A DNA stretch of 9,693 nucleotides, taken from positions 1 through 9,693 of the forward strand of contig CANQCH010000035.1 in the NCBI GenBank assembly GCA_947589165.1, written 5' to 3'. Numbering within the stretch: position 1 is the stretch's first letter; every line of letters starts with the position of its first letter. The notes beneath the pieces are model-generated. The model ran no database searches. It was not told the DNA's origin and saw only the letters and a program-made list of their open reading frames with translations. Origin of the DNA: an uncultured Bacilli bacterium. Its GTDB lineage: Bacteria; Bacillota_I; Bacilli_A; RF39; UBA660. The position numbers were made by a program, and so were the translations under genes. Positions 1 through 7,402 of this stretch are shown piece after piece.

Positions 1-6
1 TATAAT
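1..6 (+). promoter_or_regulatory. Possible -10 box for the rplM-rpsI operon
   Basis: A perfect TATAAT stands at the window edge, so transcription would start near position 13, just ahead of the leader hairpin. The -35 box would lie outside the window and cannot be checked. Confidence 0.45.
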
Positions 7-23
7 CTTAATTGGTACATTTA

Positions 24-70
24 ATTATGTTAGTTATTTAGTCGTGGGAAAATTAAATAAAGAACATAGT
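24..70 (+). promoter_or_regulatory. Ribosomal protein L13 leader hairpin (putative autoregulatory site)
   Basis: The untranslated leader folds into a long hairpin. The outer stem pairs 24-31 with 63-70 (8 pairs, one G-U), and the inner stem pairs 34-40 with 54-60 (7 A-T pairs). They are separated by a 2x2 internal loop, A32-G33 facing A61-G62, which can form tandem sheared G-A pairs. The apical loop is 41-53 and carries a GUGGGA core. The stem ends one base before the Shine-Dalgarno sequence. Bacilli are known to carry an L13 leader RNA at this position that is thought to bind L13 and control the operon. The match here rests on position and fold, not on a covariance search. Confidence 0.6.
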
Positions 71-77
71 GGAAGGA
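71..77 (+). promoter_or_regulatory. Ribosome binding site that fixes the rplM start
   Basis: GGAAGGA lies 6 bases before the ATG at 84. A GTG at 69 is in frame but overlaps this site and would have no ribosome binding site of its own, so ATG 84 is the start. Confidence 0.75.
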
Positions 78-83
78 AAAAAT

Positions 84-515
84 ATGAAAACATTTATGCA
101 AAAAAAGGAAACTGTTGAAAGAAAATGGTATGTCATTGATGCCGAAGGTAAGACTTTAGGTCGCCTAGCAACAAAGGCTGCCCATGTTTTAAGAGGAAAA
201 CATAAAGCAACTTATACTCCTTATGTTGATTGTGGAGATTATGTTATTATTGTTAATGCTGATAAAGTAGTTTTAACTGGTAATAAATTAATTGACAAGA
301 AATATTATAATCATAGTGGTTTCCCTGGTGGTTTAAGAGAAAGAAACGCGAAGGAAATGCTTGAAAATTATCCTGAAGAAATGGTTGAAAGAGCTGTTAA
401 AGGTATGTTACCACATAATAGATTAGGTCGCGCAATGGGTAAAAAATTATTTGTTTATCGTGGTGCTGATCATAAACATGCAGCGCAAAAACCAGAAACT
501 TTAAGTGTTGATTAG
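84..515 (+). CDS. rplM: 50S ribosomal protein L13
   Basis: L13 is a 23S rRNA-binding protein of the large subunit that assembles early. The 143-residue product starting at ATG 84 matches the family from end to end: a RKWYVIDAEGKTLGRLA block near the N-terminus, then LRGKHKATYTPYVDCGDYV, the PGGLRERNAKEM segment, KGMLPHNRLGR, and the closing VYRGADHKHAAQKPE. That is the usual length for Bacilli, which carry about 145 residues. The start at 84 is chosen over GTG 69 because the ribosome binding site falls between them. The stop codon overlaps the ribosome binding site of rpsI, as in the conserved L13-S9 operon. Expression is probably controlled by the hairpin at 24-70. Confidence 0.98.
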   Translation: MKTFMQKKETVERKWYVIDAEGKTLGRLATKAAHVLRGKHKATYTPYVDCGDYVIIVNADKVVLTGNKLIDKKYYNHSGFPGGLRERNAKEMLENYPEEMVERAVKGMLPHNRLGRAMGKKLFVYRGADHKHAAQKPETLSVD

Positions 516-523
516 GAGGAATT

Positions 524-943
524 ATGGCAAATAAACAAGTATGGACTGCAACAGGTCGTCGGAAAAGAGCCGTTGCCCAAGTTAGAATGACTGGTGGAAC
601 TGGTAATATCACAATTAATGGGGTAGCTATTGATGAATATCTACCAAATAAAATGTTAATTATGGATGTTAAGCAACCATTAGTAGCAACTAATAATGAA
701 AATCGCTTTGATATTGATATTAAAGTTGTTGGTGGTGGCTATTCTGGTCAAGCCGGAGCAATTAGATTAGGAATTACAAGAGCATTATTAAGTTTTGATG
801 CTAACACTGATCAAACTCGTGAAGATAGTTATCGTCATATCTTAAAAAATGCCGGTTTCGTTACTCGGGATCCTCGGGTTAAAGAACGTAAGAAATATGG
901 TTTAAGAAAAGCTCGTCGGGCACCACAATTCTCAAAACGTTAA
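524..943 (+). CDS. rpsI: 30S ribosomal protein S9
   Basis: S9 sits in the head of the small subunit, and its C-terminal tail reaches the P-site tRNA. The 139-residue product has the family features in order: ATGRRKRAVAQVR near the N-terminus, the GGGYSGQAGAIRLGITRAL core, and the DPRVKERKKYGLRKARRAPQ tail ending in SKR. It is a few residues longer than the 130 of Bacillus subtilis. AGGAGGA at 514-520 is a strong ribosome binding site that overlaps the rplM stop, and only 8 bases separate the two genes, so they are co-transcribed and probably translationally coupled. A hairpin terminator follows at 961. Confidence 0.98.
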   Translation: MANKQVWTATGRRKRAVAQVRMTGGTGNITINGVAIDEYLPNKMLIMDVKQPLVATNNENRFDIDIKVVGGGYSGQAGAIRLGITRALLSFDANTDQTREDSYRHILKNAGFVTRDPRVKERKKYGLRKARRAPQFSKR

Positions 944-960
944 TTATTTCAAAGTTTTCA

Positions 961-994
961 AAAAAATCCGTTTGAAACGGATTTTTGCATTTTT
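961..994. terminator. Bidirectional intrinsic terminator between rpsI and the GH3 gene
   Basis: ATCCG at 966-970 pairs with CGGAT at 978-982. The stem is extended by flanking A and T runs (961-965 with 983-986) and by T-A pairs inside the loop. T-rich sequence follows on the plus strand, and the upstream A run gives a T run for the minus strand. It can therefore end both the ribosomal operon and the convergent GH3 gene. Confidence 0.85.
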
Positions 995-998
995 AAGA

Positions 999-2204
999 TT
1001 ATTTTATTTTAGCAATAGTTTCTTGATGTTCAGTATTGCCAATAACATCTTTGGTTGGATAATCGGTTTTAATTTTAGAATATTTTAAAGTTAAGATTTT
1101 TGTCACAGCCGCATCAATTTGATTAATTGTAATAGTACCTTTATTTAGGGAATCTTTAATTAAATTGATTGCACTTTTAGAACTATTAGGCATAAGGAGA
1201 ATATCAACGCCTGCATTAATCGCCATTTCGTATATTTCTTGTTCGGTATAATAATTAGTTAAAGCTTTCATATTTAAAGCATCCGTAATAACTAAACCTT
1301 TATATCCTAATTCTTCCTTTAATAAATTAGTGACAATTTCTTTGGATAGAGAAGCGGGTGTATTATTATCGGTAATATTTGGGGTCGCTAAATGACCAAT
1401 CATAATGACATCGGCACCCGCTTCAATCGCTTTAATAAAAGGTAGTAAATCAGTTTTTAAAAGTTCATCTTTCGTTTTTTCTAAAATCGGTAATTCTAAA
1501 TGGGAATCAGTTATAGTATTACCATGACCAGGAAAATGTTTAAACACCGGAATAACGTCATTATCTTTTAGGCCTTGCGCGACAGCTAAACCCATTTTAC
1601 TAACTAAGTCGGGATTATTGCCGAAGCTTCGTGAACCAATAAAGGCACTATTTTTATCCGGTACAATATCTAAAACTGGCGCAAAATCTAAATTAATATG
1701 GAAGACGCGCAATTCTTCGCTCATTAATTTACCAACATCATAAGCTAAAGGGGCATCACTAGTTTGGCCTAAATCCCACATGGTTGGAACTTTACTGACG
1801 GGAACATCACTCACGTCAATTAATCTTTGGACTTTGCCGCCTTCTTGATCCATGGCCATAAACAGAGGAATAGTTGCCGTTTTTTCCATGCTGGTAATTA
1901 AATTTAAAGTGTTGTCAAAAGTGGACATATTATCGGAAAATAAAATTACACCTCCGGGCCGATAAGTTTCCAGATCTGTCGCGATATCCTCGGTATAAGT
2001 AGTTCCCGGATAAGATACAATTAACATTTGCCCAATTTTTTCTTCCAATGTTAAATTAGCTAAAGTAACTTCTACTTTAGACTTGGTAACATCTGTTTTT
2101 ATAACCTCTTCAACCTTATCATGCTTTAAAGACAAAGTAAAAATAGTTATACCGAGACATGCTACAATAATTAAAATGCTAATAATTAAACCTTTTCTAT
2201 TCAT
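999..2204 (-). CDS. nagZ: NagZ-type beta-N-acetylhexosaminidase (glycoside hydrolase family 3)
   Basis: The family removes beta-linked N-acetylglucosamine from peptidoglycan fragments during cell-wall turnover. The 401-residue product is a single GH3 (beta/alpha)8 barrel, without the second domain of the longer B. subtilis enzyme. Seen in order: a hydrophobic N-terminal segment (about 5-25), DQEGG at 119-123, KHFPGHG at 222-228 leading to DSH at 233-235 (the NagZ-specific Asp-His acid/base pair), and VITDALNMKAL at 305-315 with D308 as the expected nucleophile. IVAC at 13-16 fits a lipobox, which would make it a lipoprotein. Hydrophobic residues continue to about 25, however, so a plain membrane anchor is equally possible. 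Either way it acts outside the membrane. No ribosome binding site precedes the ATG, and a TATAAT lies very close. It runs in the same direction as the collagen-like gene, which is separated by a terminator. Confidence 0.9.
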   Translation of the reverse strand: MNRKGLIISILIIVACLGITIFTLSLKHDKVEEVIKTDVTKSKVEVTLANLTLEEKIGQMLIVSYPGTTYTEDIATDLETYRPGGVILFSDNMSTFDNTLNLITSMEKTATIPLFMAMDQEGGKVQRLIDVSDVPVSKVPTMWDLGQTSDAPLAYDVGKLMSEELRVFHINLDFAPVLDIVPDKNSAFIGSRSFGNNPDLVSKMGLAVAQGLKDNDVIPVFKHFPGHGNTITDSHLELPILEKTKDELLKTDLLPFIKAIEAGADVIMIGHLATPNITDNNTPASLSKEIVTNLLKEELGYKGLVITDALNMKALTNYYTEQEIYEMAINAGVDILLMPNSSKSAINLIKDSLNKGTITINQIDAAVTKILTLKYSKIKTDYPTKDVIGNTEHQETIAKIK

Positions 2205-2213
2205 CGTAATATT

Positions 2214-2219
2214 ATTATA
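2214..2219 (-). promoter_or_regulatory. Probable -10 box of the GH3 gene, implying a very short leader
   Basis: A perfect TATAAT on the minus strand ends 9 bases before the start codon, so transcription would begin within about 2-4 bases of the ATG. No good -35 box is visible at the right distance, because that segment is occupied by the terminator hairpin of the collagen-like gene. Confidence 0.45.
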
Positions 2220-2227
2220 ACGCTTTT

Positions 2228-2256
2228 TAAAAAAATTATAGCATTTAACTATAATT
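2228..2256 (-). terminator. Intrinsic terminator of the collagen-like gene
   Basis: Read on the minus strand, directly after the stop codon, AATTATAG (2256-2249) pairs with CTATAATT (2241-2234) around a 7-base loop and runs into a T tract down to 2228. The stem is A-T rich but has 8 perfect pairs. Confidence 0.75.
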
Positions 2257-3672
2257 TTATTTTAGTTTTTCAATAACTAAAGTGACGATCGGGTTAGCAA
2301 AAAAGGAAGTAGTAGTTAAACTATTGGCGCTAGGACTAACTAGATGAATCGTATCTTGGGCAATATTTACGAGTTCAAAAGTATCATTAGCTAGGACAGT
2401 GGTAATAACGCCATGAGCATTAATTCTCGTAACAGGTGCTTGGGTATCCCAAATAGCGCCACCAACATAGATAGTTGGTTCGCCAACCTTTTTAAAACCA
2501 ACCGCGATAACTTCGGATTGTTGGGGATAGATAACGGAATTATCCATGTAGGCCTCAACCATAAAATCAATCCGATAGACACCACCTTCTTTAAAAGTAA
2601 TGGTATTGTCTTCCCCTAGAGTAAAGTCTTGGTTCATATCATAAATTTTAGTTTCAATCGGTAAGCGATTATTTTTCGTAACGGTGATGCCATAAGGATC
2701 AAGATCGTCATTAGCGGTCATAAAATATGCAATTGGTACTTCTAAGGGACCGGGATAACCCATTTCCCCTGGTATACCTTGGGGACCTTGTTCCCCTTTT
2801 TCGCCCTTAGGTCCTTGGGGTCCTCTTTCACCTGGTGGCCCCGCTTCACCCATTGGCCCTTGGATACCAGGATCACCTTTTGGCCCTTGTGGTCCCATGG
2901 GACCTTGCAAACCTTGTTCCCCTTGTAAACCCGTTTCGCCTTGGGGACCTTGTTCACCTCGGGGACCTTGTAGGCCTTGTTCGCCTTGAATACCTTGTGG
3001 TCCTCTGGGTCCTTCTTCGCCGCGGGGACCTTGAAGACCTGGCTCGCCTTGTTTTCCGGGTGGACCTTGAATTTGGCCGACATTATCCCAAGTATTAGTA
3101 TTGGCACTCCACACATAAAGATTAGGTCCTACGAGATAGGAATCACCAGGTTTTCCATCGGGATGGGCGGTAGTTAAAGCATTATAATCAGTATAAGAAC
3201 CTAAAATAGTAACGCTGGTTCCAGGAGCCCCGGCATCTCCTTGCGGCCCTTTTTCTCCTTGCGGTCCTTGGGGCCCGGGTACGCCTTGTTCGCCAGGAAC
3301 ACCTTGAATACCAGGAATTCCTTGGAGACCAGTGGGCCCAATTTCCCCTTGAGGACCAATCTCGCCTTGTGGTCCTTGAACTCCTTGTGGTCCAATTTCT
3401 CCCTGCGGTCCTGTGGGGCCTCTAAAAGCGCCGACATCTATCCAACTTTTATTTGGCATTGACCAGACAAAAATATTATCGCCAATAATAAAAGCCTCCC
3501 CGGCATCTCCTTCGGGATTATTCGTTATTAATTCTTGATAAGAATCATACGTTCCTAAAATAGTTAAACCTTTTCCGGCTGGCCCGGTAGGGCCATAACA
3601 AGTATAAACATAGTTATTTTGCGTTTCTTTAGCACAGGCAATTTTTTGTAAGGCTCTCGTATAATTGTTCAT
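2257..3672 (-). CDS. Collagen-like protein with repeated non-collagen module and C-terminal globular domain
   Basis: The 471-residue product has a short Cys-containing head (1-26), a brief GPTGPAG stretch (27-33), module A (35-84), 22 perfect Gly-X-Y triplets (85-150), module B (151-202), 36 perfect triplets (203-310) and a globular domain (311-471). Modules A and B are clear duplicates, sharing the pattern TILGxY, a P(E/D)G(D/K)xG turn, an (I/L)(F/Y)VWS strand and a W(I/D)xVG ending. Y positions are rich in Gln, Glu, Lys and Arg, as in bacterial collagens that trimerise without hydroxyproline. The C-terminal domain is rich in beta strands and could be a jelly-roll trimerisation head like that of BclA-type exosporium proteins; that is inference. 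No signal peptide is visible, which argues for a spore-coat-like, phage-tail-like or unconventional location. AAGGAG at 3680-3685 lies 7 bases before the ATG. The gene is locally richer in G+C because of Gly and Pro codons. Confidence 0.9.
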   Translation of the reverse strand: MNNYTRALQKIACAKETQNNYVYTCYGPTGPAGKGLTILGTYDSYQELITNNPEGDAGEAFIIGDNIFVWSMPNKSWIDVGAFRGPTGPQGEIGPQGVQGPQGEIGPQGEIGPTGLQGIPGIQGVPGEQGVPGPQGPQGEKGPQGDAGAPGTSVTILGSYTDYNALTTAHPDGKPGDSYLVGPNLYVWSANTNTWDNVGQIQGPPGKQGEPGLQGPRGEEGPRGPQGIQGEQGLQGPRGEQGPQGETGLQGEQGLQGPMGPQGPKGDPGIQGPMGEAGPPGERGPQGPKGEKGEQGPQGIPGEMGYPGPLEVPIAYFMTANDDLDPYGITVTKNNRLPIETKIYDMNQDFTLGEDNTITFKEGGVYRIDFMVEAYMDNSVIYPQQSEVIAVGFKKVGEPTIYVGGAIWDTQAPVTRINAHGVITTVLANDTFELVNIAQDTIHLVSPSANSLTTTSFFANPIVTLVIEKLK

Positions 3673-3739
3673 AAATAGTCTCCTTACTTTAATGTATGAA
3701 TTTTTTTTAAATCTCGTTATAATAAAAGACTAAAAAATC

Positions 3740-3768
3740 TTGCATCTGAGGCATATTTTATTTATAAT
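3740..3768 (+). promoter_or_regulatory. Promoter of the acyltransferase gene and likely operon
   Basis: TTGCAT at 3740-3745 and TATAAT at 3763-3768 are separated by exactly 17 bases, a good sigma-A arrangement. Transcription would start near 3775, leaving a leader of about 17 bases with AGAGG at 3781-3785, 6 bases before the ATG. Confidence 0.75.
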
Positions 3769-3791
3769 CATAATGTAAAAAGAGGTTCAAA

Positions 3792-6020
3792 ATGAAAAAT
3801 AAAAATAAAAGTTATCCTTATTATCAAGATTTAAATATTATTCGTGTTTTAGCCTGTCTTGCCATCTTGCTTTATCATTTAGGATGGTTAAAGGGTGGCT
3901 TTTTAGCGGTTTGTCTCTTTTTTGTTTTGACAAGTTACTTGGCTGTGACATCGGCATTTAAAAAAACAAAATTTTCTTTGAAAGAATATTATCTTAACCG
4001 TTTCAAAAAAATATATTTACCTTTATTAATTGTCGTTTTTATAACTATTATGGCTGTCTCTTTTATCCCCAAGATTAATTGGTTGAATTTAAAACCGGAG
4101 ACAACATCAGTTTTATTAGGCTATAATAACTATTGGCAATTAAGTGCGAATTTAGATTATTTTGCCCATCATATAAGTTCACCTTTTATGCACTTATGGT
4201 ATATTGCCATTTTGTTACAATTTGAAATTGTTTTTCCGTTTATCTTTTTAGTTTGTCAAAAGCTAGGAGAAAAGACGAAGAAGTTCGTGCCATCCCTTAT
4301 TTTAGGCTTATTAACAGTCTTAGGTATTATTTATTTTTATTATAATTTTCACCATCAAAATATAATGCATGTTTATTATGATACTTTATCACGGTCGTTT
4401 TCTTTAATCTTTGGTTTATTGATTGGTTTTTTATATCACGATTATGGTTATTTAATACTGCCAAAATTGCAAAATAAAATTGTTGCAAAAATTATTTTTG
4501 GGGTATACATAATTATTTTATTAATTAGTTTTATCTTTGTAGATGCTAGCTCCGTTTGGATGCCTTTAAGCATGATTTTAGTTACGATTATTACGGGACG
4601 CCTAATTGCTTATGGAAGTTTGGCCCCACGGCCTTTAAATATTGGCGATAAAATAGTTAAATCTTTAGCTAATATTAGTTATGAAATATATTTATGGCAA
4701 TATCCTTTAATCTTTTTCCTACCGCTTATTAATATTAATTATATTCTTAAATTAATTATTTTCTTTCTTACTTTAATAGGTTTATCATATTTATTATATT
4801 ATGCTTTAAATGGCAAAAGAAAATATCGGTATTTAGGTTTAGTTCCTATGCTAGTTGGGGTTGGCTATGGTATTTATATTTATATCGTTACACCTGATCA
4901 TTCTAAAGAAATGCAAGCTTTAGAACAAGAATTAGCGAAAAATGCTTTATTAGTTCAAGAAAAACAAGAAGAATACGCTAAACAAATGGCGGCAGATGAA
5001 GCTGTTTGGGCGGAAAGTTTAAAAGATTTTGATTTATCGGATGAAGAATTAAATGACCAAATTGCTAATTTACCGGTTGTTGGGATTGGTGATTCTGTCA
5101 TGCTTGGTGCTATTAATAATTTATATGGTACTTTTTCTAAAGGTTATTTTGATGCAAAAATTAGTCGGACGGCTTGGGTTGTTAATGATATTGTAAAAGA
5201 TTTAAAAAACCGACATTTACTAGGCGATGTCATCATTTTAAATTTAGGCGCTAATGGTGATTGTCCTGATACATGTAAAACCCAAATGTTAAATACCATT
5301 GGCGATCGGGAAATATTTTGGTTAAATGTGACTAATGATAATGAAGTGCATTTTAATAATAAATTGACCAAATTAGCCCAAAAATATCCGAATATTCATA
5401 TTGTTGATTGGGTTAGTGCCTCTCGTAATCATCCCGAATATTTTGTCGCGGATGGCCTCCATTTAACTGCATCAGGACGAGTAGCTTATACCAAAACAAT
5501 CCATGAGGCAATATTTAATTATTATAAAGAAAAATTAGCGCAAGAAAAGGCAGAAGCTATTAATAAACATGACGAAGAACAAAAAAGTAAATTATCTTTT
5601 TATGGTAATGATTTATTAGTAAATACCTATGAATATTTATCAGCTTCATTTACGCTTCATAAATTTAATATTAAAGCTGATTACAATTTTGTTACGTTAA
5701 AGAAGGAATTAGAAACTGAAATTGCTAATAATACTTTACCGCAAAGAATAGTTTTTCTTTTTGATACGAATTTAAATTTAACCAAGGAAAATTATATTGA
5801 ATTACTAGACCTATTAGAAGATCGGGAACTTTATGTCGTAGTAATGTCTAGTGAACAACGAAAAGAAATTAATGATCTACCCCTTAAAATAATCGATTTT
5901 ACGACTGAAATGGAAAGCCACGCTAATTACTTAAGCCCAGATAAAATTCATTTAACTTTAGAAGGAAATCTGGCATTAAAAGATTTAGTTATAAAAACTT
6001 TTATAACCGAATCAGAATAA
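3792..6020 (+). CDS. OatA-like membrane O-acyltransferase with tandem SGNH domains
   Basis: Such proteins move an acyl group, usually acetyl, across the membrane with an acyltransferase-3 domain and place it on a surface glycan with an outer SGNH domain. Residues 10-370 hold about ten or eleven membrane segments, with R18 and H29 in the RVLACLAILLYH block, GGFLAVCLFFVLTSYL at 35-50 and HLWYIAILLQFE at 134-145. A charged, probably coiled-coil linker follows (371-415). The first SGNH domain (about 428-580) has GDS at 433-435 (S435 nucleophile), LGANGD at 485-490 and DGLH at 554-557. A second, weaker copy (about 600-738) repeats the layout with GND at 605-607 and DKIH at 717-720, so it lacks the serine. 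The closest known family is peptidoglycan O-acetyltransferase OatA (about 600 residues); this one is longer by the extra domain. The true acceptor glycan is unknown. Confidence 0.88.
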   Translation: MKNKNKSYPYYQDLNIIRVLACLAILLYHLGWLKGGFLAVCLFFVLTSYLAVTSAFKKTKFSLKEYYLNRFKKIYLPLLIVVFITIMAVSFIPKINWLNLKPETTSVLLGYNNYWQLSANLDYFAHHISSPFMHLWYIAILLQFEIVFPFIFLVCQKLGEKTKKFVPSLILGLLTVLGIIYFYYNFHHQNIMHVYYDTLSRSFSLIFGLLIGFLYHDYGYLILPKLQNKIVAKIIFGVYIIILLISFIFVDASSVWMPLSMILVTIITGRLIAYGSLAPRPLNIGDKIVKSLANISYEIYLWQYPLIFFLPLININYILKLIIFFLTLIGLSYLLYYALNGKRKYRYLGLVPMLVGVGYGIYIYIVTPDHSKEMQALEQELAKNALLVQEKQEEYAKQMAADEAVWAESLKDFDLSDEELNDQIANLPVVGIGDSVMLGAINNLYGTFSKGYFDAKISRTAWVVNDIVKDLKNRHLLGDVIILNLGANGDCPDTCKTQMLNTIGDREIFWLNVTNDNEVHFNNKLTKLAQKYPNIHIVDWVSASRNHPEYFVADGLHLTASGRVAYTKTIHEAIFNYYKEKLAQEKAEAINKHDEEQKSKLSFYGNDLLVNTYEYLSASFTLHKFNIKADYNFVTLKKELETEIANNTLPQRIVFLFDTNLNLTKENYIELLDLLEDRELYVVVMSSEQRKEINDLPLKIIDFTTEMESHANYLSPDKIHLTLEGNLALKDLVIKTFITESE

Positions 6021-6029
6021 TGTTATAAT
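6021..6029 (+). promoter_or_regulatory. Extended -10 promoter before the DHH phosphoesterase
   Basis: TGTTATAAT is a perfect extended -10 element placed directly after the acyltransferase stop codon. No clear -35 box is present, which extended -10 promoters can tolerate. Transcription would start about 9 bases before the ATG, so it may give a short-leader transcript in addition to read-through from upstream. Confidence 0.5.
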
Positions 6030-6044
6030 TAAATTGGTGGTAAA

Positions 6045-6998
6045 ATGAATATCTTGTTATTTACACATATAAGTGATATCGATGGTATGGGAAATATTAT
6101 TTTAGCTAAATTAGCTTTTCCGAAAGTAACTTATGAATTATGTGAAACTTATACTTTGCAAGCCAAATTAAAAGATTATGTGGAAACGAAAAAAATTTAT
6201 GATTATGATTATATTTTTATCACAGATATTTGGTTAGAAGAACCAATGCTTTCGAATATTTATAATGATTCTAAATTAAAAAATAAAATATGGTTGTTTG
6301 ATCATCATGAATCAGCTATAAAAGGGGGATTTAAGAAATACGATTTTACGAAAATAGAAATTGAAAATTCTTTAGGAAGAACCAGTGGAACGAGCTTATT
6401 CTATGAATATCTCGTAGAACAAAAATTTCTTAAACCCAATAAAGCTATCGCAAAATTTGTGGAATTAACTAGAAGATATGATACTTGGGAATGGAAAAAT
6501 AAATATAATGATGAAGAAGCTCATGAATTAAGTTTATTATTTGATAGTTTAGGTATTGAGGGCTATTTAAAAATAATGTTAACCAAATTGCAAAACGATG
6601 ATGTTTTTGCCTTTAATGACGTGGAAAAAATGTTAATTGAAAAAGAAAAAAAGCAAATTTTAAATACTTGTCAAAATTTGGCTTCGCAAATTATTTATCG
6701 TTCTTGGCATGATTTAAAAATTGGCATAGTTTTTATCAATTATGCTATTCGAAATGATTTTGCGGAATATTTGCGCCAAGAAAAAGCTAATATTGACATC
6801 ATTATGGAAATAGCGATGGAAAAAAAGATTATTTCCCTTCGAAATGTTAATCCCAATGTTAAGGTTATTCATTTAGCCGAAGCTTTAGGTGGAAAAGGCC
6901 ATGATTATGCGGCTGGGGCACCAATTTCTTCTCAAGTCAAAGAAAAAATAATTGATTTGTTATTAAAGGAGCTGGGAAATGAAAGTTTTAACGATTAA
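6045..6998 (+). CDS. DHH/DHHA1 family phosphoesterase, NrnB-like oligoribonuclease
   Basis: The DHH family cleaves phosphodiester bonds using two metal ions. NrnB of B. subtilis degrades short RNA oligonucleotides and is the best analogy. In the 317-residue product, motif I is HISDIDG (H8, D11, D13), motif II is D61 in FITDI, motif III is DHH at 86-88, and D146 in RRYDTWEW follows. The DHHA1 substrate-binding domain ends with GGKGHDYAAG at 282-291. All expected metal ligands are present. There is no membrane segment or PAS/GGDEF-like part, so it is a soluble enzyme and not a GdpP-type c-di-AMP phosphodiesterase. It may act on nanoRNA, pAp or cyclic-dinucleotide products; the sequence alone does not decide. 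It starts 24 bases after the acyltransferase and overlaps the ASCH gene by 20 bases, indicating co-expression. The ribosome binding site (GGTGG at 6036-6040) is weak. Confidence 0.87.
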   Translation: MNILLFTHISDIDGMGNIILAKLAFPKVTYELCETYTLQAKLKDYVETKKIYDYDYIFITDIWLEEPMLSNIYNDSKLKNKIWLFDHHESAIKGGFKKYDFTKIEIENSLGRTSGTSLFYEYLVEQKFLKPNKAIAKFVELTRRYDTWEWKNKYNDEEAHELSLLFDSLGIEGYLKIMLTKLQNDDVFAFNDVEKMLIEKEKKQILNTCQNLASQIIYRSWHDLKIGIVFINYAIRNDFAEYLRQEKANIDIIMEIAMEKKIISLRNVNPNVKVIHLAEALGGKGHDYAAGAPISSQVKEKIIDLLLKELGNESFND

Positions 6999-7386
6999 AC
7001 AACCATGGGCTACTTTAATTGCTGAGGGACTTAAAAAATATGAATTTCGGACGTGGAATACCAAATATCGCGGCAAAATTTTAATTCATGCGGGGTTAAG
7101 TTGTGATTCTCTCGCCATGAGGAAATTATTTGCTAAAGATTTGACTTATCCCAATGGGACTATAATCGCGGAGGCTGAAATTGTTGATGTTATTAAAGTA
7201 GATGAAGTTTTTCGCCAACAATTGCAACGGGAAAATGCCCAAGTTTACGAAAATATAATTACGGATCATACTTGGCAAGGTTATGCTTTTAAATTAGCTA
7301 ATGTTCAAAAAATAAAACCAATTGAAATAAAAGGCAAATTAAGCTTTTGGAATTATGACTATGAGTACGAAATTATTCCCAAATAA
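6979..7386 (+). CDS. ASCH-domain protein
   Basis: ASCH domains have a PUA-like fold and bind RNA or modified nucleosides. One studied member, E. coli YqfB, is an N4-acetylcytidine amidohydrolase. The 135-residue product is essentially one ASCH domain: MKVLTIKQPWATLIAEGLKKYEFRTW at the N-terminus, then YRGKILIHAG at about 30-39, GTIIAEAEIVDV near 55-66, and a C-terminal FWNY element. The conserved Lys in the first block and the Arg in EFRTW are present. ATG 6979 has AAAGGAG 7 bases upstream, inside the end of the DHH gene, and the two frames overlap by 20 bases, so translation is probably coupled. The pairing with an NrnB-like nuclease suggests RNA or nucleoside turnover. The substrate is unknown, and it could instead be a simple RNA-binding regulator. 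Confidence 0.85.
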   Translation: MKVLTIKQPWATLIAEGLKKYEFRTWNTKYRGKILIHAGLSCDSLAMRKLFAKDLTYPNGTIIAEAEIVDVIKVDEVFRQQLQRENAQVYENIITDHTWQGYAFKLANVQKIKPIEIKGKLSFWNYDYEYEIIPK

Positions 7387-7402
7387 ATTGTAAATAAAAA
7401 AG

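Noticed and set aside
69..83. GTG at 69 as the start of rplM, adding five residues
   Set aside because: It overlaps the ribosome binding site of ATG 84, and the added residues are not part of the L13 family pattern.
397..612. Minus-strand open frame across the rplM-rpsI junction
   Set aside because: It is opposite two certain ribosomal protein genes and has no family features.
2742..3440. Repetitive DNA that might suggest a CRISPR array or tandem repeat locus
   Set aside because: The period is 9 bases and follows Gly-X-Y codons in one intact frame; there are no spacers.
2391..3462. Several open frames on both strands within the collagen-like gene
   Set aside because: They are out-of-frame readings of Gly-X-Y codons, low in complexity and without ribosome binding sites.
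3718..3723. TATAAT as an alternative plus-strand promoter for the acyltransferase
   Set aside because: No matching -35 box is found; the pair at 3740 and 3763 has correct spacing and lies closer to the gene.
5144..5371. Minus-strand open frame inside the acyltransferase gene
   Set aside because: It is antisense to the catalytic SGNH domain with no ribosome binding site or recognisable motif.
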